Assembly (NCBI GenBank): GCA_030643665.1
Contig: DAOWKS010000001.1
Location: 1-10,168 of the forward strand
DNA length: 10,168 nucleotides
Direction: 5' to 3'
Origin: a bacterium
Lineage (GTDB): Bacteria; Patescibacteriota; Minisyncoccia; Minisyncoccales; JAGMAB01
Under the pieces are notes generated by a model. That model was not told the origin of the DNA and searched no databases. It worked only from the letters and a program-made list of their open reading frames with translations. The position numbers and the translations under genes were made by a program. Positions 6,136-10,168 of the stretch are shown here, piece by piece (within the stretch, counting starts at the first letter, position 1; every line of letters begins with the position of its first letter).

Positions 6136-6197
6136 TTTACCCTGTTAAATAATTTGCTCTGCAAATTAAAATCAAAGATTTTATTTAACAGGGTAAA
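6136..6197. repeat. 17-bp perfect inverted repeat across the valS-aspS junction
   Basis: The arms 6136-6152 (TTTACCCTGTTAAATAA) and 6181-6197 are exact reverse complements with 28 nt between them. A second stem, AATTTGC-TCT-GCAAATT (6151-6167), lies inside the loop and shares two bases with one arm. The valS-side arm encodes the last residues of ValRS and its stop codon. The aspS-side arm holds the AGGG closest to the aspS start. No T-tract follows, so it is not a classical terminator; an RNA hairpin controlling aspS translation or mRNA processing is possible. Confidence 0.85.
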
Positions 6198-8595
6198 TTT
6201 TAATTGATTTGATATTCATTACTGTTTTCAAAAGTTTAGAATATTTTTTGATTTTTTTGTTTTTGGTTCGGATTGAGAATTCGCTGATTTCTTTTTTCAA
6301 AGACCATCCTTTCTCGCTTTTATATTTTCTGATTAAAGAAATAATATCCATTACATCGTCAATTTCTTTTTTTATTTTAGGATTTAACAGCCGCGAATTA
6401 ATTTTGGGAATTAAAGATTGATGAATACTTTTTTCTTTTTCTTGATTTTTGAAATAATCCTGAAAAAGTTCTTCGGTAATAAAAGGCGCAAAAGGAGCAT
6501 AGAGTTTTAATATGGAAAGTAGAACCGTGTAAAGACAAAATTTTACTTTTTTTGAAGAATTTTCATTGTAAGAACCTTGTCTTTGACAAGAACCTTTTTT
6601 TTCGCTTTGCTCAAAATAAAGCCGGGGTTTTACAATTTCTAAATAATTATCGCAGAACTTTTTCCAAAAAAAATCGTCAATAACTTGTCTTGCTTTTTTA
6701 AATTCATAATTTTTAAAATAATTATCATAATTTTTTATTGTTATTTGAAGGAGATGTAAAAGCCACTTGTCTTCTCCTTCCAATTCTTTAAGATTTAATT
6801 TCTCTTTTTTGGAAAAATCTTTCAAGTGGATAGAACAAAATCTGAAAGCATTCCAAAGCTTGGTAATAATTCTTTTACTGCCTTTGATTTCTTCTTCGCT
6901 CCAGCGCAGGTCTTCACCCAGACCTGCTTTGGCTGCCCAGTGCCTTAAAACATCAGCTCCGTATTTTTCAATAGTTTCTTGGGGAGATATTACATTTCCT
7001 TTGTTTTTTGACATTTTTTCTCCTTTTGGGTCTAAAACAAAACCAGAAACCATTATTGTTTTAAAAGGAATTTTATTAAAATGCAGTTTTGAGCGGGCAA
7101 TCGTATAAAAAAGCCAAAAGTTAATAATGTCATGGGCTTGAGGACGGAGAGACATAGGAAATAATTTCTTTCTTGTTTTTTTGTCTTTAACCAAGTTAAT
7201 TGCTATTTGGGGAGTTAAAGAACTAGTTGTCCAGGTGTCAAAAACGTCTTTTTCAGGAATAAATTTGCTATTGCCGCAGGAGCATTTTGTTTTTGGCTGG
7301 TAATGTAAAGGGTCTACTGGCAGTTCTGAAACCTTGGCAAACTTTATTTTATTGCATTTTTGACAATACCAAATAGGGAAAGGAATTCCAAAATATCTTT
7401 GACGGGAGATACACCAATCCCAGCCCAGACCTTTGACCCAATTTTCATAACGTTTTCGCATATATTCGGGAAACCATTTTATTTGCCTGCCAAATTTAAG
7501 AAAATCTTTTTTAAGGTCTAAATATTTGATAAACCATTGTTTTGTTGAAATAAATTCAATATCTGTTCCACATCGTTCATGCGTATTGACAATATGGGTT
7601 ATGGATTCTTGTTTTTCTAATGCTCCAATAATTTCTAAATCTTCAATTATTTTTTTTCTTGCCTCTGATGTTTTTAATCCGGCGTATTTACCCGCTTTTT
7701 TATTATATTTTCCATCAGAATTCATTATATTAATTGGCTTAATATTAGGATGTCTTTTCATCCATTCAACACATTCTATTCCTCCATAAGTGCAGTAATA
7801 AACAACACCTGTTCCATAATTCATATCTGTTTTTTTATCCGGAATAATCTGTATTTCAGCTTTTGTGAGCGGCATTTTTACTTTCATTCCTATATATTTT
7901 TTATATCTTTTATCATTAGGATGGACGCTTATTCCGACACAAGCAGGCAAAAGTTCGGGTCTGGTTGTAGCAAAAATAATATATTTATCTGTTCCAATAA
8001 TATTAACTTTTATGTAATTTAAAAACGACTTTCTTTCTTTATCTTCCAAATCAGCTTGGGCAATGGCGGTTTGGCATTGAGGACACCAAAGACAGGGCGC
8101 TTCTTTGCGATATACCCTTTTCTTTTTATAAAGTTCAATAAAAAATTTTTGGCTTAATTTTTGGACTTCTTTACTAATAGTGGAGTAATTTAAATCAAAA
8201 TCACTTGATATACCGATATCTTTCCATTCTTGAACAAGACCCGGCCTTAATTTTTTAATAGTTTTTCTGCATAATTTAATAAAATCTTGCCTTTCCATAT
8301 CAAAAATTTTTACCTTATTTTCTTTTTCTACCAATCTTTCAGTGGGTAGTCCGTTATCATCAGTTCCAAAAGGATAAAAGAGATTTTTGCCTTTCATTCT
8401 TTGATACCTGGTTATTATATCTAAATGAGTATAAGAAAAGGCATGGCCTATATGCATTTTTCCGCTCATAGTTGGCGGAGGCGTGTCAATTGAAAAAATT
8501 TCTCCTTTTTTTTTGGAATTGAATTTGTATATTTTTTCTTTCTCCCAAAATTTCTGCCATTTCCTCTCTAAATTTTTAGGATAATATTTTTTCAT
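6181..8595 (-). CDS. valS: Valyl-tRNA synthetase (ValRS), archaeal-like short form
   Basis: This class Ia synthetase charges tRNA-Val and edits mischarged threonine. Landmarks: PPPTMSGKMHIGHAFSY (39-55, HIGH motif), a zinc-knuckle-like CLWCPQC (168-174), the editing domain (about 195-345, with ATTRPELLPACVGISVHP), WCISRQRYFGIPFP (394-407), a second Cys pair set (C411/C414 and C438/C440), DTWTTSSLTPQ (453-463), LRPQAHDIINFWLFYT (483-498) and GEKMSKNKGN (525-534, KMSKS motif). An anticodon-binding helical domain follows. At 804 residues it lacks the C-terminal coiled coil of E. coli-type ValRS (951 residues). The 'TSSLTPQ' and 'LRPQAHDI' wording resembles the archaeal/Rickettsia-type enzyme, judged from memory. 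It starts inside the ATGA overlap with the RNHCP gene, so the two are probably translationally coupled. Residues about 663-676 (QSEKKGSCQRQGSY) look like a small insertion encoded by a palindrome. Confidence 0.95.
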   Translation of the reverse strand: MKKYYPKNLERKWQKFWEKEKIYKFNSKKKGEIFSIDTPPPTMSGKMHIGHAFSYTHLDIITRYQRMKGKNLFYPFGTDDNGLPTERLVEKENKVKIFDMERQDFIKLCRKTIKKLRPGLVQEWKDIGISSDFDLNYSTISKEVQKLSQKFFIELYKKKRVYRKEAPCLWCPQCQTAIAQADLEDKERKSFLNYIKVNIIGTDKYIIFATTRPELLPACVGISVHPNDKRYKKYIGMKVKMPLTKAEIQIIPDKKTDMNYGTGVVYYCTYGGIECVEWMKRHPNIKPINIMNSDGKYNKKAGKYAGLKTSEARKKIIEDLEIIGALEKQESITHIVNTHERCGTDIEFISTKQWFIKYLDLKKDFLKFGRQIKWFPEYMRKRYENWVKGLGWDWCISRQRYFGIPFPIWYCQKCNKIKFAKVSELPVDPLHYQPKTKCSCGNSKFIPEKDVFDTWTTSSLTPQIAINLVKDKKTRKKLFPMSLRPQAHDIINFWLFYTIARSKLHFNKIPFKTIMVSGFVLDPKGEKMSKNKGNVISPQETIEKYGADVLRHWAAKAGLGEDLRWSEEEIKGSKRIITKLWNAFRFCSIHLKDFSKKEKLNLKELEGEDKWLLHLLQITIKNYDNYFKNYEFKKARQVIDDFFWKKFCDNYLEIVKPRLYFEQSEKKGSCQRQGSYNENSSKKVKFCLYTVLLSILKLYAPFAPFITEELFQDYFKNQEKEKSIHQSLIPKINSRLLNPKIKKEIDDVMDIISLIRKYKSEKGWSLKKEISEFSIRTKNKKIKKYSKLLKTVMNIKSIKIYPVK
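6570..6596. repeat. Palindrome with flanking 9-bp direct repeats inside valS
   Basis: The hairpin CTTGTC-TTT-GACAAG (6576-6590) is framed by two copies of AAGAACCTT (6570-6578 and 6588-6596). It encodes the KGSCQRQGSY stretch of ValRS, between the conserved helix ending KPRLY and the conserved YTVLLSILKLYAPF. The placement in a variable linker suggests a tolerated in-frame insertion. Confidence 0.6.
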
Positions 8596-9005
8596 AAATT
8601 TTTAATTCCAACTTGTTTTTTTATTTCTTGTTTATCCTTTTTTGTAAGCGCTTCTATGCCTTGTTTTAATAGTTTTTTTCTAAGGTTTGTTGGCATATTG
8701 ATAGAGTGTTCAAATATTTTAAGCAGACTGTATGAATTATCGTCGCCGGCAATTCGGTTGATAGATAATTTTCCGCATTGAAGGCATTGATGAATGAGCA
8801 TTAATTCTCCTTGTTTCGGTTTTTTTGTATATCTGTCAATTCCCTCTTTTTTAAAAGTAAGCCCTATGGGTTTCATTAATCCGTTGCAAGTATTGATATG
8901 TTTTGACCACAGACAATAAGGGCAGTGATTTCTGTGTTTTGTTCCCGAAGCTTTTAAAGAGACCAGCTTATGGCAATGTAAACATCGGAAATTAGTTTTT
9001 TCCAT
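8592..9005 (-). CDS. RNHCP-domain zinc-ribbon protein, function unknown
   Basis: This 137-residue protein carries the signature that names the RNHCP family: FRCLHC (6-11), GTKHRNHCPYCLWSKH (21-36), a basic linker, then LIHQCLQCGKLSINRIAGDDN (70-90). Cys8/Cys11, Cys28/Cys31 and Cys74/Cys77 form three CxxC pairs suited to zinc binding, with Cys40 in addition; the tail is Lys-rich and helical. The biochemical role of the family is not known to me; its small basic zinc-ribbon form suggests nucleic-acid binding (inference). It is the first gene of the central block and overlaps valS by ATGA, so its translation is tied to that of ValRS. The ATG at 9005 has no Shine-Dalgarno, but an extended -10 promoter lies about 12 nt upstream, so the mRNA may be nearly leaderless. 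Confidence 0.92.
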   Translation of the reverse strand: MEKTNFRCLHCHKLVSLKASGTKHRNHCPYCLWSKHINTCNGLMKPIGLTFKKEGIDRYTKKPKQGELMLIHQCLQCGKLSINRIAGDDNSYSLLKIFEHSINMPTNLRKKLLKQGIEALTKKDKQEIKKQVGIKNL

Positions 9006-9016
9006 AGTGTAAATTC

Positions 9017-9046
9017 ATTGTATCATAAAATATCACAAAAAAACAA
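9017..9046 (-). promoter_or_regulatory. Extended -10 promoter of the RNHCP-valS-aspS block
   Basis: TGATACAAT (9025-9017) is an extended -10 (TGn plus TACAAT, one mismatch to TATAAT). Upstream, TTGTTT (9046-9041) is a weak -35 at 18 nt. The predicted start near 9010 leaves only about 5 nt before the ATG at 9005. It lies directly after the terminator at 9041-9081, as expected at a transcription-unit boundary. Confidence 0.6.
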
Positions 9047-9081
9047 AAAAAGAGCAGGCATTCAAATTAACCTGCTCTTTT
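9041..9081 (-). terminator. Strong intrinsic terminator after the 50-residue ORF
   Basis: On the minus strand AAAAGAGCAGG (9081-9071) and CCTGCTCTTTT (9058-9048) form an 11-bp perfect stem around a 12-nt loop. A T-rich tract follows (TTTTTT-G-TTT and on to about 9034). It begins 12 nt past the stop of the 50-residue ORF and is the clearest terminator in the window. Confidence 0.88.
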
Positions 9082-9092
9082 ACTTGATTAAA

Positions 9093-9245
9093 TTACATTC
9101 CCGGAGTTTCTGGTGGCGGTGGAGAAGGCGAAGATGGTGGAGGAGAAACTTCAGGTCCTGATGGACCTTTCTTTTTTCCGGATAACAAAAAATAAGCTAT
9201 TAATCCAACTACCACTACCCCGGCGATTATCCAAAAAATAGTCAT
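9093..9245 (-). CDS. Small membrane protein with proline-rich tail, 50 residues, function unknown
   Basis: A 50-residue frame runs from the ATG at 9245 to a TAA at 9093-9095. I do not recognise a named family. Residues 2-21 (TIFWIIAGVVVVGLIAYFLL) form one hydrophobic helix at the very N-terminus, followed by a short positive patch SGKKKG and a tail rich in Pro, Ser and Glu (PEVSPPPSSPSPPPPETPGM). The positive patch after the helix predicts the tail on the cytoplasmic side. A strong terminator begins 12 nt after its stop, which supports a real transcribed gene. It follows murC by 68 nt. No Shine-Dalgarno is visible. A TTGACA (9336-9331) inside the murC end, with GAGAAT 17 nt on, is a weak candidate promoter. 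Coding is likely from the clean hydrophobic/polar layout but not certain. Confidence 0.65.
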   Translation of the reverse strand: MTIFWIIAGVVVVGLIAYFLLSGKKKGPSGPEVSPPPSSPSPPPPETPGM

Positions 9246-9260
9246 GGTAAAAATGAAATA

Positions 9261-9293
9261 TTAAAAATAAAAGATTTTTCGACTTTGAAAAAT
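9261..9293 (-). terminator. Weak hairpin plus T-rich tract after murC
   Basis: ATTTTTC-AAAGTC-GAAAAAT (9293-9274) forms a 7-bp, mostly A-T stem followed by CTTTTATTTTT on the minus strand. It lies 21 nt after the murC stop and about 28 nt before the ATG of the 50-residue ORF. Low stem stability makes real termination doubtful. Confidence 0.3.
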
Positions 9294-9313
9294 TGAACTA
9301 TAATTCTATTCTC

Positions 9314-10168
9314 TTATTTTATTAATTTTTTGTCAAGGGTATATATGTCTCCTGCTCCCATTATTGTTATTACTTCCCTGCCTTTTAAATTTTTCTTTAA
9401 GTGATTAGCCGCTTGATTAATAGTTGGAATATATATTGTTTGTTGCTTATTAATTTTTTTAACTAATTTTTTAGAATTAACCTTCTTTTTAATTTTTTTG
9501 TTTTCTCTGCCAGCCACATCATAAACATCAGTGATTATTAATTTATTTATCCAGTTTTTTTCTAAGGCATCATTGAAAACTTTTACAAAATCATTAAATA
9601 GATAAAAGGTGCGCTGATATTGATGAGGTTGAAAAACACACCAGATTTTTTTCTTCGGGAATTTTTCCCGGGCAGCTTTTAAAATAGCTTTAATTTCTGT
9701 AGGATGATGAGCATAATCCGAAATTACTGTTAACTGTTGACGATTGATTATTGACTGTTTTATTTCAAAGCGGCGCCAGCATCCGGTATATTCTGCCAGC
9801 GCTTTAAAACTGGTTTTATCCGGAATTTTTAATGTTCTTGCTATTGTTAAAGCCGCCAAAGCATTATAGATATTATATTCACCGGGAACTTTCAGAATTT
9901 TTTTAAGTTTTTCTACTTCTTTCTGATTTTTTTTAAATCCAAACTCTGTCAGTTCTCTAGCGCTATGTAGCATTGAACTTTTAGTTAAGTTTTTATCATC
10001 TTTATTTATAATTAACTTTCCATTTTTCGGTAAATGTCCCACAAATCTTTTAAACGCTTTCAGAATATTATTCAGGTTTTTATAATAATCTAAATGTTCC
10101 TTTTCAATATTAGTAATTACAATAATTTTAGGCCAATAATTTAAAAATGCTTGTTCGTGCTCGCAGGC
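9314..10168 (-). CDS. murC: UDP-N-acetylmuramate--L-alanine ligase (MurC), 5' end beyond right edge
   Basis: MurC starts the peptide stem by joining L-Ala to UDP-MurNAc with ATP in the cytoplasm. The frame is open from the right edge to a TAA at 9314, giving 284 residues, roughly the last 60% of a usual 450-490 residue enzyme; the GTHGKT P-loop is outside the window. Numbered from the edge, ACEHEQAFLNYWP (1-13), ITNIEKEHLDYY (18-29, metal/ATP-site region), GEYNIYNALAAL (96-107), GCWRRFE (129-135), SDYAHHPTEI (150-159), FQPHQYQRT (179-187), DVYDVAGRE (214-222) and MGAGDIYTL (270-278) follow the MurC order; HHPTEI and FQPH separate it from MurD, MurE and MurF. A GTG at 10042 lies inside this frame and is not the start. 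The stretch SIINRQQLTV (140-149) looks like low-complexity in-frame expansion. The 50-residue ORF follows. Confidence 0.96.
   Translation of the reverse strand, partial: ACEHEQAFLNYWPKIIVITNIEKEHLDYYKNLNNILKAFKRFVGHLPKNGKLIINKDDKNLTKSSMLHSARELTEFGFKKNQKEVEKLKKILKVPGEYNIYNALAALTIARTLKIPDKTSFKALAEYTGCWRRFEIKQSIINRQQLTVISDYAHHPTEIKAILKAAREKFPKKKIWCVFQPHQYQRTFYLFNDFVKVFNDALEKNWINKLIITDVYDVAGRENKKIKKKVNSKKLVKKINKQQTIYIPTINQAANHLKKNLKGREVITIMGAGDIYTLDKKLIK

Noticed and set aside
6906..6927. 8-bp inverted repeat GCAGGTCT / AGACCTGC in valS
   Set aside because: It encodes the conserved AGLGEDLRW segment of ValRS, so the symmetry probably follows from codon constraint.
6209..8022. Plus-strand open frames opposite valS
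   Set aside because: Antisense to a well-conserved synthetase; the translations show no domain or coherent membrane layout.
1..10168. CRISPR arrays, tRNA or rRNA genes, transposases, prophage genes, or a defence system
   Set aside because: Intergenic gaps are under about 120 nt, no regularly spaced repeats or cloverleaf sequences are visible, and all larger genes have household functions.
1..10168. UGA recoded as glycine, as in some CPR lineages
   Set aside because: UGA ends the RNHCP, murL and 56-residue frames exactly where the proteins should stop, and no in-frame UGA interrupts a conserved domain.

Overview
The window is strongly AT-rich and every credible gene lies on the minus strand, so transcription runs from high to low coordinates: murC (5' end beyond the right edge), a 50-residue proline-tailed membrane ORF, an RNHCP zinc-ribbon gene, valS, aspS, a D-alanyl-D-alanine carboxypeptidase gene, mraY, murL, a 56-residue membrane ORF, and murD (3' end beyond the left edge). 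UGA ends several frames and never appears inside one, so the standard bacterial code fits. AT-richness, short intergenic gaps, mostly absent Shine-Dalgarno sequences, an AspRS without its insertion domain and a rearranged mur cluster suggest a Patescibacteria/CPR-type bacterium, probably from a metagenome. This is inference: no rRNA or other phylogenetic marker is present.

Right block (about 9093-10168): the C-terminal 284 residues of MurC, a weak hairpin, the 50-residue single-pass ORF (9093-9245), then a strong intrinsic terminator (9041-9081). Central block (2709-9005): a compact run of RNHCP protein, ValRS, AspRS, carboxypeptidase and MraY. RNHCP/valS overlap by ATGA, aspS/carboxypeptidase overlap by 8 nt, and a 17-bp perfect inverted repeat spans the valS-aspS junction. 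The block starts at an extended -10 promoter placed almost on the first start codon and ends at a hairpin plus T-tract after mraY. Left block (1-2631): MurL, a 56-residue membrane ORF with its own promoter and a near-ideal ribosome binding site, a further terminator-like hairpin, and MurD.

Functionally most genes serve peptidoglycan synthesis. MurC adds L-Ala to UDP-MurNAc and MurD adds glutamate. MurL, an ATP-dependent epimerase, converts the terminal L-Glu to D-Glu on the nucleotide precursor. MraY moves the finished muropeptide to the lipid carrier, and the carboxypeptidase trims the stem peptide outside the membrane. MurL beside MurD is the main biological point: it predicts the glutamate-racemase-independent route to D-Glu. 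The two aminoacyl-tRNA synthetases are both structurally unusual: ValRS is of the archaeal/alphaproteobacterial-like short form, and AspRS lacks the GAD insertion.

Beyond the genes there are two unidentified small membrane ORFs, hairpin/T-tract structures just upstream of several starts, short perfect palindromes inside the murL and valS reading frames, and a 16-nt micro-repeat shared between murL and murC.
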